This document shows, piece by piece, positions 9,386-19,135 of a DNA stretch of 64,000 nt. The notes below the pieces were generated by a model. That model searched no databases, was not told the origin of the DNA, and saw only the letters and a list, made by a program, of their open reading frames with translations. Position 1 is the first letter of the stretch. Every line of letters starts with the position of its first letter. The translations under genes and the position numbers were made by a program. Source of the stretch: Moesziomyces globuligerus (Eukaryota > Basidiomycota > Ustilaginomycetes > Ustilaginales > Ustilaginaceae); the NCBI GenBank assembly GCA_030849465.1, contig JARVLF010000023.1, positions 62,001-126,000 of the forward strand, in the 5' to 3' direction.

Positions 9386-10708
9386 CTATGGCTCGACGAA
9401 AGCCCTTGCTATGCTGGCACTTCCGTCGCCCATATTGCGCATGCTAACGCTGGTGGCTGCTGCGACAAAGACGACCTGGCCCTTTGCTGCCGTGACGCCG
9501 TTGTGGGCGTGATCTTGGATGCTTACCTCTCCTTCAAGAACGAGGACGAGCGAGGGGCCGTCGAGCGCATCCTCGTCGACGCGCGCTCCTGCGCCAAGGC
9601 GGGTGGTGACGACGCTAAACTCTTGGATGGGAGGGTCGTAGAGGAGCGCCTCGGCTGCGCCCTCGGGGCTCGACTTGGACTTGTGCCAGCGCGTCGGGGT
9701 GAGCCTGCCGCGGTTCGAGCCGGACTGGTAGGTGCACATGGCGAGCAGCGTCTCCGTGTCGCGCAGCTTGGGCGTGAGGCCGGCGCGGACGACGTTGTCC
9801 GAGGCTGCCATGCACTCGAGGATCTCGCCCTCGAGGTAGGCGTGCGGCTCGTTGGCCTGCAGGAACAGCGCCTCGCCGGGCGCGAGCGACGAGATGTTGA
9901 GCAAAAACGTGCAAAAGATGCCGACATCGCGCGGAAACTCGTCGGCGAGCTTGAGCACGAGCTTCTTCTCCACCTCGTCCATGTCATCCACCTTGCCCTT
10001 TGCCAGACGCTGGGCGATGGATTCGGTGAGCGGCTCGTAAGCGCTCTTGGGTGCATTCATCAGCTTGGCAAAGATGGTCTTGAGCATCTGCTTGACCTCG
10101 TCGCTTTCCGCGGGCGCTGTCGCCAGCTCCTCAGCCCTAGCCAGCTCGTCGGCCGAGAGATCGACGAGCTTTGCGAGCTCGTGCACGTGCTTGACGAACG
10201 CGACGATCTCCGCTAGCGGGCGGAAGCCGCAGAAGCCGCGGAAGGGCGTGAGAGCGATGGCCATCTCGGGTTTGTGGTTGGGGTCTTTGTAGACGTCGGG
10301 ACGCTGTGCGTGAAGCTCCTTGGCGAGCGCCTTGTCGGGATGAGCCTGGATGCTCAACGCCTTGCCGACGCTGAGCACCTTGAAGAGGAAGGGCAGGGTG
10401 CCCGGCTGGTCGTCGGAGAACTTGGCTCGTACTTTGTCGCCGATGAGGTCGGGATGCTGAGCCAGATGGTCGGCCAGCGCGGGCAAGTCGCGTGCATCCG
10501 AGTCATCTTGCGGGATGATGCGCGAGGGCATGGAAGGATGGGTGCCCATCCAGAGTTCCGCATAGGGCTTATCGTGCTCGCAAGTGAAGTGGAGCTGTTT
10601 GGTGGCAGCTGCGAACTGGGCGACGCGCGGGTTGGCTGCGCCCTGGATGCCCCAGTCGTAGGACTGGACGCCGGGGACGAGCTGAAAGACACGCGCGCTC
10701 GTGCTCAT
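9386..10708 (-). CDS. PMI40: Mannose-6-phosphate isomerase (class I phosphomannose isomerase)
   Basis: This cytosolic zinc enzyme interconverts fructose-6-phosphate and mannose-6-phosphate, the entry to GDP-mannose for N- and O-glycosylation and cell-wall mannan. The 440-residue product matches the usual length. The N-terminus has the family pattern (VQSYDWG, then AELWMGTHPS). Zinc-ligand regions are visible as SIQAHPDK, the Glu of NHKPEM and the His of QANEPHAYLEGEILECMA, followed by the conserved Arg in VRAGLTPK. The start was set at MSTSARVF (10708) because homologues begin there; an in-frame ATG at 10768 adds 20 unconserved residues. The stop is TAG 9386-9388, and tandem copies of the 3' end follow. 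No introns. Functionally it feeds the mannosyltransferase PMT1 at 21-23.9 kb. Confidence 0.95.
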   Translation of the reverse strand: MSTSARVFQLVPGVQSYDWGIQGAANPRVAQFAAATKQLHFTCEHDKPYAELWMGTHPSMPSRIIPQDDSDARDLPALADHLAQHPDLIGDKVRAKFSDDQPGTLPFLFKVLSVGKALSIQAHPDKALAKELHAQRPDVYKDPNHKPEMAIALTPFRGFCGFRPLAEIVAFVKHVHELAKLVDLSADELARAEELATAPAESDEVKQMLKTIFAKLMNAPKSAYEPLTESIAQRLAKGKVDDMDEVEKKLVLKLADEFPRDVGIFCTFLLNISSLAPGEALFLQANEPHAYLEGEILECMAASDNVVRAGLTPKLRDTETLLAMCTYQSGSNRGRLTPTRWHKSKSSPEGAAEALLYDPPIQEFSVVTTRLGAGARVDEDALDGPSLVLVLEGEVSIQDHAHNGVTAAKGQVVFVAAATSVSMRNMGDGSASIARAFVEP

Positions 10709-11258
10709 CTTGAGTGTGTGTGCGGCGGAGAGATGGTGGGTAAGAGCCTCGATTCGATCGCCAACCATCGCACAAAAGACATGGTCGAGCGCAACGAACG
10801 AGCCAGTCGCGTGAATCCCTGCTGCCCAGTCGACTGCCGCTAAGAGTCAGCTTAGCCTCGTCTCGGTCGTCTAAAACGTGGTGACGCTAAATTCACCGAC
10901 CAAACCCGTGCCTTGTGCCTTTGTCGCCTCGCCTTTGTCGCCTCGCTAAAGTCGGCAACTCCACCCGCCCAACCAAAAATCCGCCTTTCAATTCTCGCTC
11001 CTCGCCTCATGCACGCGCCATCGGCCTTTTCGCCCTCCGCGTCCCGACATGGCCGACATCCACGCTCTCTCTTCCATCCCCCGCCTCCAATCACCACCCG
11101 TCACATTGCGCTGCCTTATCGATCATCGGCTCACAATCCCCAAGTGGGCGAATTCAGTCGGCTAGCTCGACTCACGACACAGAAAGAACCACTTACTCCA
11201 CGGCGTGGCTACATGTGAGAGCGAGTGAGTCGTCGAGCCCAACGCTCGGCCGCACCGA
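10709..11258. other. Intergenic: PMI promoter and 3' flank of the membrane-protein gene
   Basis: This 550-bp stretch lies between two minus-strand genes. A short direct repeat of TTTGTCGCCTCGC is present near 10918-10947. No gene is seen. Confidence 0.5.
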
Positions 11259-13667
11259 CTAGTCGTCGCCGTAGCGCTGGGGCGGGTGTCGGTGCCGAAT
11301 CGGCGGCGTGCGCCTCGCCGGTGCCTCGGGCGGCTGAGCTCGGTCGGCCTCGTCGGCGCCTTCGCTCGGCGGACTCGGCAGGTCCACCGCCTCCACAACT
11401 CCTCCGCCTGCTCGAGGCGCAGCAGGTGCAGCAGGTGCAGCGAGTTCAGCAGGTTCAGCCGGTGCGGCGTTGCGCGGGTGGCGCCACTTGACCTTGGTCT
11501 TGCGCAGCTCGACGTAGCGTTCGCCCTCGGCGTTCTCGACCAGCTGCACCTCCTCGGTCTCCTCGACCACCACTTCGCCCGGCTGCCGGTCGGGCGCGAA
11601 GTGCAGCAGCCGTTCGTCTCGCCGCTCGCGCCGGCGCCGGTCCTGCTCCACCCAGTCGCTCCGCAGCGCCAAGTACAGACACAGCGTGGCACTCCCGCCG
11701 AGCATGGGCGAGAGCGCAAGCAGCCCCACTACGACGCGTGCTTGTGTCTCGATCCACGCCCGCCCCGCCGCATCGAGCCGAACTGTCGACGCCTCCCGAG
11801 GATGCATTTCTGCGAACATGGCGTCGTCATCGTCGTCTTGGTCAGGCTGTCTCAGCCCATGGTGGTAGGAATGGGAGCCTGGGCTCGCGAGAGCTGCCTT
11901 CCACAGCCAGAGACCGCTCTCGATCAGCACAAAGCCGAAGACGCTCAGCGCGACGCACACATGGTCGGAGCTGATCGAGCTCTGCGCTGGGTGGCGCAGG
12001 AACGTCGTCGGGAAGAGCACAACGACCGCACGCCAGGTGCGCTGTAGGGTCGATGCGTTGTCGAGTGTCTGAGAGTAGCAGAGCACCGTGAGCCAGATCC
12101 GCAGCACGATGCTGGCCAAGCCCAGACCAAGATAGACGGTCTTGGCATCCTGTAGTAGCGGTACGCGCTCGTCTCCGCGGGCGAAGAGCCTTCGCAGCGC
12201 CTCGCCTTTGGTGAGCGCTCGGGAGGGCGGCGGCGAAGGCGATCGGTCCACCGGGCCCTCGAAGCGCGAATGCGGACGCGTGCTGCGCGCAGGAGTCGTT
12301 GTGTCGATCTGATCGTGCGCCGGGTAGAGCGAGATGAGGAGGGGGAAGAGATGCATGACCATGACCTTGGTGAAGCTGTCAGGATGCTGCACCACGGACG
12401 ACAAGCCGGCAATGACGAAGAGAGGCAGGCCGATGCGTTCGGGGATGCATCTCTGCATGGCGGAGCCGAGGCTGTCCATGAGCGTCGGTCGCGGCGGCAA
12501 CGGCTTGCGCTGCACGATCACGTTGGTGGAGACGATGAGCTGGTTGGGATCTGGCGAGCGGCGGGGCGTAGGAGGCAGCGAGTCCTGCGGCATCAAGCCA
12601 CGCGGTTGGGGATCGTGCGGGAGCATCATCGCGACGCGGTAGGGCCCCTCGCCCGGCGTTTCCTCGCGCGATGGCTCCGGCGAGGTGTCGGGCCTGGAGA
12701 GCGAAAAGCCCTCGAGCGGCTCGATGGCGCGACGCTTGGGGCGGAGGACCTTGTCTGCGCGTGCGGCGAGCAGATCCCTAGCGTCGAGGCGGTAGATGAC
12801 GGCGAGGTGGAAGAGGTTGAGGGCGAAGCTGATGGCGACGAGCTGGCCGAGCACCATGACGATCCACACGTGCGGGATGCGCAGACGGCCGGCCTCGCGG
12901 CGGAGGAAGAGCGCCCAGCCGCCGACGGTGACGATGCAGATCTCGCTGCTCCACCACCACGCGGGTGCATCGCGGATCACCTCCATCCACGCCTCCTTGA
13001 ATAGGCTCAGCGACGCGAGCCACTGCGACATGCGGAGCAAGCGCAGATGCAGCGCTGGCACGAGCAGGTGCGGCTCGCTCAGTCGAAACGCGGGCGGCGC
13101 CGGCGGTAAGAGATAGCCGGTCAGATGGCAGCGCTCGAGATAGGCCAGGTACGAATGACGGAGGAAGGCGATCATGTAGTACCAGGTCGATCCGAGGCTG
13201 ACGAGCGCCAGCACCGCGACGAGCGCCTTTGCGCGGGCCGCATTCGCCTTGAAGGCCCAAGTAGCGAGGCGGATGAGCGCATCCGCGACGCGGGTATCGG
13301 AGACGGCGCGCGGCCGCTGCGGCGTGCGGTCGAACAAGCTGCGATGCGCCTGGAGGAACTCGTTGGGCGGCATGTCGGGGTCGGCGATGATGCTGCCGAA
13401 CTCGCCCGACTCGGGCGGCGCCGTGCGGAGCTCACCGTGGCGGCGCGTGGCGAGACGGATGACGCGGCGCGCGAGGTAGAGGTTGATGGCGAGGTAGACG
13501 GCGAGGACGAGCAGGTTGGGCTCGAGCAGCGCGCCGAGCAGCGAGCGCAGGCTAGGGTCGTGCGGCGACATGGGCATCGTCGGCGCGCGGTCGCCGATGG
13601 AAGGCGGACTAGACGACGGCGCAGCACTCATGGTGGATGGCTGCCAAGGCTCCAGGTTGGCGGTCAA
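11259..13667 (-). CDS. Multipass membrane protein of unknown function, 802 aa
   Basis: I do not recognise the family. About eight or nine hydrophobic segments of membrane-spanning length are visible: near residues 45-68, 145-170, two between 240 and 300, two between about 410 and 450, one near 525, one near 605 and one near 665. Between the fourth and fifth lies a polar loop rich in Pro, Arg and Ser. The C-terminus, about 120 residues, is acidic and then Ala/Pro-rich with no membrane segments, so it is probably cytosolic. No transporter or receptor signature could be seen. Met13 (MSAAPSSS, 13631) is an alternative start. It is divergent from CGI121 across about 510 bp. Confidence 0.75.
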   Translation of the reverse strand: MTANLEPWQPSTMSAAPSSSPPSIGDRAPTMPMSPHDPSLRSLLGALLEPNLLVLAVYLAINLYLARRVIRLATRRHGELRTAPPESGEFGSIIADPDMPPNEFLQAHRSLFDRTPQRPRAVSDTRVADALIRLATWAFKANAARAKALVAVLALVSLGSTWYYMIAFLRHSYLAYLERCHLTGYLLPPAPPAFRLSEPHLLVPALHLRLLRMSQWLASLSLFKEAWMEVIRDAPAWWWSSEICIVTVGGWALFLRREAGRLRIPHVWIVMVLGQLVAISFALNLFHLAVIYRLDARDLLAARADKVLRPKRRAIEPLEGFSLSRPDTSPEPSREETPGEGPYRVAMMLPHDPQPRGLMPQDSLPPTPRRSPDPNQLIVSTNVIVQRKPLPPRPTLMDSLGSAMQRCIPERIGLPLFVIAGLSSVVQHPDSFTKVMVMHLFPLLISLYPAHDQIDTTTPARSTRPHSRFEGPVDRSPSPPPSRALTKGEALRRLFARGDERVPLLQDAKTVYLGLGLASIVLRIWLTVLCYSQTLDNASTLQRTWRAVVVLFPTTFLRHPAQSSISSDHVCVALSVFGFVLIESGLWLWKAALASPGSHSYHHGLRQPDQDDDDDAMFAEMHPREASTVRLDAAGRAWIETQARVVVGLLALSPMLGGSATLCLYLALRSDWVEQDRRRRERRDERLLHFAPDRQPGEVVVEETEEVQLVENAEGERYVELRKTKVKWRHPRNAAPAEPAELAAPAAPAAPRAGGGVVEAVDLPSPPSEGADEADRAQPPEAPARRTPPIRHRHPPQRYGDD

Positions 13668-14180
13668 GCGGTGGCAGAGGAGGCCAAAGCGCCGCTCGTG
13701 AGGCTGGCGCGCAGCCGATGACTCAGCCCGGCGCAGTCCGCACGGATCAGCTCCGAGCTTTGGGAGTCGAAGCGGCTCTGCCGACAGCGATCTGAATGCG
13801 TGTGGTTCGGATGCGTTGGCTAGAGAGCGATGGGCAGTTGCGCACGGTGACAGCGATGATTCTTATCCACGGCTCAAGGCTATTGGGACGTCGGCATCGC
13901 CGCTCCAGGGTCCAGTCGTTGCTGGCGCGGAGAAGAAGCGTTCCCACCGAAACGCGCCTGGCAAGTGCGTTGCGAGTGGAGGCGAAGCGCGGCTGCAAAA
14001 TTCTTCGGAACTCGGCGCCGCCCAACCACTGCCGCCAAGGAGGTTTGCGAATGTGTTTGGTAGCAGGTGACCTCGGACCACGCCAACCAACCTGCTTGCA
14101 CTCGAGTCGGATCCTCCGAAACTGTCCGCGCTGCCATTCACCCTTGGAGAATCCAGTACTTGGGGAAGAACAGCCTACCG
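13668..14180. promoter_or_regulatory. Divergent promoter region, membrane protein / CGI121
   Basis: This 513-bp stretch separates the divergent starts at 13667 and 14181. An upstream in-frame ATG at 14067 could add 38 residues to CGI121, but that extension is not conserved in the family. No clear TATA element is seen. Confidence 0.45.
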
Positions 14181-15048
14181 ATGGAGTCCGTCTCGCTTCC
14201 AGCGACGTTGCCGGCTGGCCTGCAGCGCGTGCATCTGGCGCACTTTTCGGAGCTCGATCCCGCGTCGCAATCGTCGGCGATCATCAAGCGCATCATCGCT
14301 GCCTCGCAGCTGCCTACATCCACCGCCGGCGGAGCGTCCGAAGCGCAAGTCGAAGAGGCGGATGCCGAGCGCGCTAGGCTCGACTTTGCCTTTCTCGATC
14401 CGACCAAGCTCTGCTCCAAGCAGCACGTGCTCACCGCCGTCACCCAGGCCGCGCTCGTGTGCGCGCGCAGCTGGGATGCGCACACACAGCGCTTCCGCGA
14501 AGGCGAGGGCAGCTCAGGCGGCATGAAGTCCAAGACGCCGCACTCGGAGATCATCTACATGCTCAATCCTAGCAACAACGTAAGCCCCCTAACCCCCTCC
14601 CCTGCCCCGAGGCGGAGATCCACACGCTGACATGTCCGATCTTCTCTCACGATTGCTGGAATTGCAGGTGGGCGAGTCGTTGAAACGATTCGGCCTCTCG
14701 CCGAAATCCACCTCGCTGCTGCTGGTCAAGTTCTCCACGCCCGAGGCTGACCCGGAGCACATCCTGCGCGCCATGACCGACATCGTCGACGCAGCCAACC
14801 TCACCCTACCTCCCGCGCGGTCCGAGGCGCCTGCAACCGTGGACCTCGACCAGCCCATCCGCTACGGCAAGTACGTTGCGCCCGACACAGCTGCAACCAC
14901 CCCGCTCGTCACAGACTGGAAGGAGCTCAACAGGTTCTACAAGCTCCAGATCGACGCGCAGCTCCTCGCCACCCCGGCGCAGGCTTGGCACGACCGCTAT
15001 CGAGACATCATCTGCACCTCGGTCGCCATGAAGCTCGTCGCCGCATAG
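14181..15048 (+). CDS. CGI121: CGI121 / TPRKB, EKC/KEOPS complex subunit
   Basis: Cgi121 is the small KEOPS subunit that binds Bud32 and helps recruit tRNA for the t6A37 modification; in yeast it also affects telomeres. There are two exons, 14181-14579 and 14668-15048, giving 259 aa. The 88-bp intron has a gtaagc donor, a GCTGAC branch point near 14626 and a TTGCAG acceptor. Splicing joins the hallmark LNPSNN to [22 protein letters not shown], which matches the family core. The start at 14181 (MESVSLPA) was chosen because homologues begin close to this point. The product is longer than yeast Cgi121 because of a low-complexity loop after the first helix and a loop near the C-terminus. It converges on NDUFB7, 143 bp away. 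Confidence 0.9.
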
Positions 15049-15191
15049 CACGGACGTGGCTGGTAAAGGGAAAGGACGTTGTGCATAAGATCGAGTGCGG
15101 CCCACTGCGTATGGGTGGTGTGCGGTCCTACATGTGGAGAGAGAAGCACCGCGTGCGGCCAGCAGCGGGTCCGCCGGTTGCGCAACGAAAT

Positions 15192-15763
15192 CTACTCGTC
15201 GGCCTCAGCCTTGGCCTTCTTGAGTTGTGAGAGCTCGCGTTGTCGGCGAATGAAGCTGTAACACAAAAGTGGCAGGAGCGTCAGCGCCACGTCGATTCCA
15301 GAGCGCGGCTCGGAGCGGGGAGGATGCTTACTCGTCGTATTGGCACTTCTCGTATGTGTGGCTGTCGTGGAATACGCATCGTAGACGGAGGGTTGAGCGA
15401 GACACAGCAGTGCGAACAGGATCAGTAGCTGTGGCGAGGCGATGGGCGATCGACTGCCGGGGGGCGCGCGAGGTTGGAGGCTTACCGTTCGTCCTCGCAC
15501 TTCCAGGGCGCGTAGAGCGTCTGTTTCCTGCACTTGTTCAGCGGGATCAGCAGCCTGCCGTCCGAAAGAAGCATTGGCACAGATTGAAATCGTCAGTACC
15601 TTTTGTTATTTCGATGCTATGCTGCTGGTGCCATCTGCAGACGAGGCGTTGCTGAAGTCGGGGAGACGATGGGAGACACGTACGCAGAGCACTGGTCGCG
15701 GAAGCCGAGCGGAAGGCGGGCGGCGTTGGACTCCTCGACGGAGGCGGTATGTGTGTCAGCCAT
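15192..15763 (-). CDS. NDUFB7: NDUFB7 (B18) subunit of mitochondrial complex I, four exons
   Basis: This accessory subunit of NADH:ubiquinone oxidoreductase sits on the intermembrane-space side of the membrane arm. Four exons on the minus strand, 15684-15763, 15486-15554, 15332-15361 and 15192-15255, encode 80 aa. The introns (129, 124 and 76 bp) have gtacgt, gtaagc and gtaagc donors and CAG/ACAG acceptors. The spliced product shows the family core: LPLGFRDQC, LLIPLNKCR, then WKCEDERHTYEKC. The twin CX9C motif is intact, consistent with Mia40-dependent oxidative import, and there is no cleavable presequence. The C-terminus is a charged helix (RQRELSQLKKAKAEADE). The tiny exons make it easy to miss. 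It is divergent from KGD4, another mitochondrial gene. Confidence 0.93.
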
Positions 15764-16139
15764 GATTGCTCGTGTGCGGTCTTTTGGCGTGGGGGGAGGT
15801 GACGGGTAAGGGGAGCTGGTCAACGCGGTGTCAGAAGGAGTGGAAAGCCTGATGGCGACGGCCAAGCTCGAGTCGAGTTGGCCTCGGGCACGTCACGTGT
15901 GGGATTTCGTACGGAAAATCCATTCACTCCTCAGTTTGGATGTCGATGTAACACGCTTGCGAATTGGCGATGACGCATGGAAAGAGCCGAAAGCCCAAAA
16001 CCGGCTCGAATCGGGCCCAACGCTCAGTCTGCGAGTCTGCCGCCATATCCTTCGCACCCAACCCTTTCTCCACCTGACTCGAACCCATCTCATCGCCTCA
16101 CCACCAACCCCATCCCCACATCGCACACACGCGCACAGT
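15764..16139. promoter_or_regulatory. Divergent promoter shared by NDUFB7 and KGD4, with a CCAAT box
   Basis: The two mitochondrial genes start 376 bp apart in opposite directions. An ATTGG at 15963-15967, which reads CCAAT on the minus strand, lies near the middle. CCAAT is the binding site of the HAP/NF-Y complex, which activates respiratory genes in fungi. Joint regulation is inferred. Confidence 0.5.
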
Positions 16140-16681
16140 ATGTTGCGAACCCTCGTCCGCCGTGCACACGTGCACAAACCAGGCTTCCGCTTCCCAGACC
16201 GCAAGGCTCCCAAAGGTAAGAACCCCTCTGCATCCCTTTCCCCCTCGGGGCCCGCGAGGCAGGGCGATGAGACTGACTTGCACTTGGCACACGGTTCAGA
16301 GACGCATACGCCCCATCCGCATCCCGAAGCGCCAGCGAGCGTCGTCTCGTCCTTCGACCACTTCCAGAAGGTCTTTTCTTCAGGCCCGCACTTCCACCCG
16401 GAGAAGCTCCAGTCGAGCGCGCCCGGCTCGACACCATCTTCCGGCGGCAACGGCCTCCTCGGCAACGTCGACATGAACGGCCGCGAGGCCGCAGAGGACA
16501 TCCACCTCCTCCCCGAACGCTTCTGGAGAACTCCCGCCCTCGCCTTCTCCCAAGAAGAGATCGACGCCGTCATGGTAAGCCCCACCCCGCGCGCACATCT
16601 GCAGCTCACGTCCCCCAACTGGTACTGACATCATTCACGTCCTGCTGCGCGCCCTTCTTACAGACCGGAGGTGCCAACTAG
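16140..16681 (+). CDS. KGD4: KGD4 / Ymr31 (MRPS36), adaptor subunit of 2-oxoglutarate dehydrogenase
   Basis: KGD4 tethers the E3 dihydrolipoamide dehydrogenase to the E1-E2 core of the mitochondrial 2-oxoglutarate dehydrogenase complex; it was long annotated as ribosomal protein MRPS36/Ymr31. Three exons, 16140-16215, 16300-16574 and 16664-16681, give 122 aa. Both introns (84 and 89 bp) have gtaag donors, CTGAC branch points and CAG acceptors. The N-terminus is basic like a targeting sequence and carries the family motif RFPDRK. The C-terminus has the E3-binding signature: LPERFWR, then SQEEIDAVMTGGAN, where the last five residues come from the 18-bp third exon. The first intron is a multiple of three without stops, so an unspliced frame looks open and can mislead annotation. 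Confidence 0.9.
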
Positions 16682-16756
16682 AAGTTGCTGCGACTAGACG
16701 AGTTGAAATACTCAAGACAGCTTGCATTCCACGACCATCCGTCTACCGCCTGGAGG

Positions 16757-19135
16757 CTACTTTGCTCGGTTGACGCGGATTGCCTGGTCGCTGAGGCTCT
16801 TGAGCCTACGGACGAGACGGTCGAGTTCCGAGGGGGCGTGTTTGGGCCTCGCGTCCGCAGGCTTGTTCTTCCAGTTGCACCTGCCCGAGGGCCGGACCAT
16901 CTCTGCGATGCAGAAGGCGACTTCGTAGGCACCTGCGCCGAGCTGACCGTCCTTGCCCCTGCCTGCGCGGCTCTTGCGCCAGAGCTGGCGGCGGACGTAG
17001 CGGATGCTCTCGTGCCGGGCGAGCGTCTGCATGGTGAGCCACTCCCAGTGCCGGAGCGCATGCATCACCGCCGCCCGCTGCGCACAGTGGTTGCCCGCAA
17101 AGAACACATGCCCCGGTCGCCCTGCTGCATCCTTGGCCTCCTCGCGCCACGTCTCGGTGTCACTGCTCCGATCGCTCGCCGCCTCATCCTCGTCGGACGA
17201 ATCCGAATCCGAACGCGGATCCGAGGCGTCCGAATCGACGTGCTTGGGCGACTTGAGCGGTGCGAGCGACTGCTGGTTGTACCTCTTGCCCGAAAAGACG
17301 ACGCGCGCCTGGGGCTTTTGCGAGCGACGGTGACACACGCCGCAGCCCTGCTTTGCAAGGCTACCGAAGCGCTCGAGTTCGTCGCTAAAAAGAGCCTCGA
17401 TTTGCAGCTTGGGATACTGTGTGAGATACCACTTGAACTGACGGCGCATGGCGACGCTGCCTACGCTCTCCTCGGTGGAGCGCATGCGCGACTTGAGCGC
17501 GGCGCGGTTGCGCTCCAGCCTCTCGCGGTCGGGTGAGCTGAGCGACGACCAGGTGACGAGCACGCGCGCCACCGCCCACTCGAGCCAATCCAGACACAGC
17601 TCTTCCAAGCCCCTGCGTGCGCCGACGGGCCCCAGCCCATGCGCAGCTAACACCGAGCTGCCCGTCGCGGCAGCGGCCGCCTGCGAGTGGATCGGCATCA
17701 ATCGGATCCGCCCGTCCGCATCGCGCTGGTACCGCTTGCGGTCCTTGATCGTCCTCGCGTCCAGCGCTGCGGCCGCCGGCGACGCGCGCGTACGCGCCCG
17801 CGGCGACGACGGCGCATCATCAGGCCCAAAACCCTCGTCGTACTCGATCTCGTTGTCGCCCACCACAAACGCACCGCTCGACTCGCTATCGCTGTCATCG
17901 CTGTCATCGCTGTCGTCGCTCTCCGAGCTGCTTGTGCGCGTGCCGCTCGAGTCCGTCGTCGCATTGCGCGCGTTCTTGACGGCAACGCGGTCGTCGTCCG
18001 AAGCAGAGTCGCTGACGCTCTCGCCGCGCTGCAGCTTGGCCTTGCGACGCGCCTGCGCAAAGGCGGCGAGCTTGCTGTGGAACTCCTCCTTGTGCCGCGG
18101 ACCCGTGGAGCGCGCAAACGCCTCCTCGTTGAGCTCGGAGCGCAGGTTGTCGACGTCCTCGACGCGCGCCTTGTCCGCCGCCTTGCGGCTCCTCTTGTCG
18201 TGCGCAGACGAGGAGGCCGACGGAGACGCCTGCTGCGAGCGTTGCTTTGTCGCGGATGCCAATCCACTGGCGGGGGATATCCTGAGCTTGACAGCGCTGT
18301 CGTCTATTGTAGCTGCTAATTTCGCATCGGGTGGCGATGTAGGCTGTGATTTGCGCGCGGGCCTGTCGTTGCGCCGCGCGTCTTCGTCGTCCGAGTGGCC
18401 GTGGAAGAAGAGCGGCGCGCCCGCTGCGTGCTCTTGCGGCGGCACCGATTCGGTCGACGGACCGGCATGGCTGCGCAGAAAGAGGTCCTCCAGCCCATCG
18501 CTAGCCGGCTGCACGCCCGGGCTCGTTCTCGGGTTCAGTACCAACGGACTGCTTTGCGCACCGGGCTGGTCATCGACGACAGAAGACGAGGCGGGCAAGG
18601 GCTTCTGCTTGCTGGTGCTCGACGCGAGTCGCAGGGCAAAGAAGGGTGGAACATCGGACTTGGCGCTTAGGTCGGTTTCGGAGAAGTGGAACGGATCGAG
18701 CTCGGCATCGCGTTCGATACGGCGAACCAAGGCACCGACGCTCTGCTTGCGCTTGTCCGTGCTCGCGATCTGCGTGGTGCGGGGCCGGACGAAGAGGAGC
18801 TGGTCCTCGAACGAGTCGACTGGCAGCGGCGGGATCTCGACCCAGCACTCGACGTGTGCGGCCGGATCGGCGTGCCACACGGGCGATAGACGCGGCGTCG
18901 CATCCTCCTTGCCGCGCCGCAGCGGCGAAGCTTGGTGGCGCTCGGGCTGCTTGCGTTTGCCCTTGCGGGATGCGGGCGGCGTAGCGGTGGAGGAGGCAGC
19001 GGCAGCGGCAGCGGCAGCGGGCGCGAGCGAGGCGGAGCGCGTGCGGCTGCGCGTCGAGGTGGCCGAGGAGGCCGAGGTGGGCTTGACGGAGCTGCCACCG
19101 CCATCTGCCAGACGCTGCCGTTTCTTGATCGGCAT
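16757..19135 (-). CDS. DUF4211-domain nuclear protein, 792 aa
   Basis: The C-terminal third, about residues 515-745, matches the fungal DUF4211 domain. It has a start like the family's conserved Trp/Leu-rich helix (LDWLEWAV), a CGVC pair followed by VVFSGKRYN, then FFAGNHCAQRA and HALRHWEW. The Cys/His arrangement suggests metal binding, but function is unknown. The N-terminal two thirds are low-complexity, with a basic start (MPIKKRQR) that could be a nuclear localisation signal, Ala and Ser tracts, and a Ser/Asp-rich acidic patch near residues 390-420. No introns. It converges on KGD4 with 75 bp between stops and is divergent from TLG2. A chromatin or transcription role is a guess. Confidence 0.75.
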   Translation of the reverse strand: MPIKKRQRLADGGGSSVKPTSASSATSTRSRTRSASLAPAAAAAAAASSTATPPASRKGKRKQPERHQASPLRRGKEDATPRLSPVWHADPAAHVECWVEIPPLPVDSFEDQLLFVRPRTTQIASTDKRKQSVGALVRRIERDAELDPFHFSETDLSAKSDVPPFFALRLASSTSKQKPLPASSSVVDDQPGAQSSPLVLNPRTSPGVQPASDGLEDLFLRSHAGPSTESVPPQEHAAGAPLFFHGHSDDEDARRNDRPARKSQPTSPPDAKLAATIDDSAVKLRISPASGLASATKQRSQQASPSASSSAHDKRSRKAADKARVEDVDNLRSELNEEAFARSTGPRHKEEFHSKLAAFAQARRKAKLQRGESVSDSASDDDRVAVKNARNATTDSSGTRTSSSESDDSDDSDDSDSESSGAFVVGDNEIEYDEGFGPDDAPSSPRARTRASPAAAALDARTIKDRKRYQRDADGRIRLMPIHSQAAAAATGSSVLAAHGLGPVGARRGLEELCLDWLEWAVARVLVTWSSLSSPDRERLERNRAALKSRMRSTEESVGSVAMRRQFKWYLTQYPKLQIEALFSDELERFGSLAKQGCGVCHRRSQKPQARVVFSGKRYNQQSLAPLKSPKHVDSDASDPRSDSDSSDEDEAASDRSSDTETWREEAKDAAGRPGHVFFAGNHCAQRAAVMHALRHWEWLTMQTLARHESIRYVRRQLWRKSRAGRGKDGQLGAGAYEVAFCIAEMVRPSGRCNWKNKPADARPKHAPSELDRLVRRLKSLSDQAIRVNRAK

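Noticed and set aside
9209..10216. 335-codon plus-strand frame across the PMI repeat units
   Set aside because: It is antisense to PMI and its repeated peptide is only the reverse reading of the tandem 3'-end copies.
16140..16628. Unspliced reading of KGD4
   Set aside because: The frame remains open through intron 1 and into intron 2, but splice signals plus the conserved MTGGAN end show that the spliced model is right.
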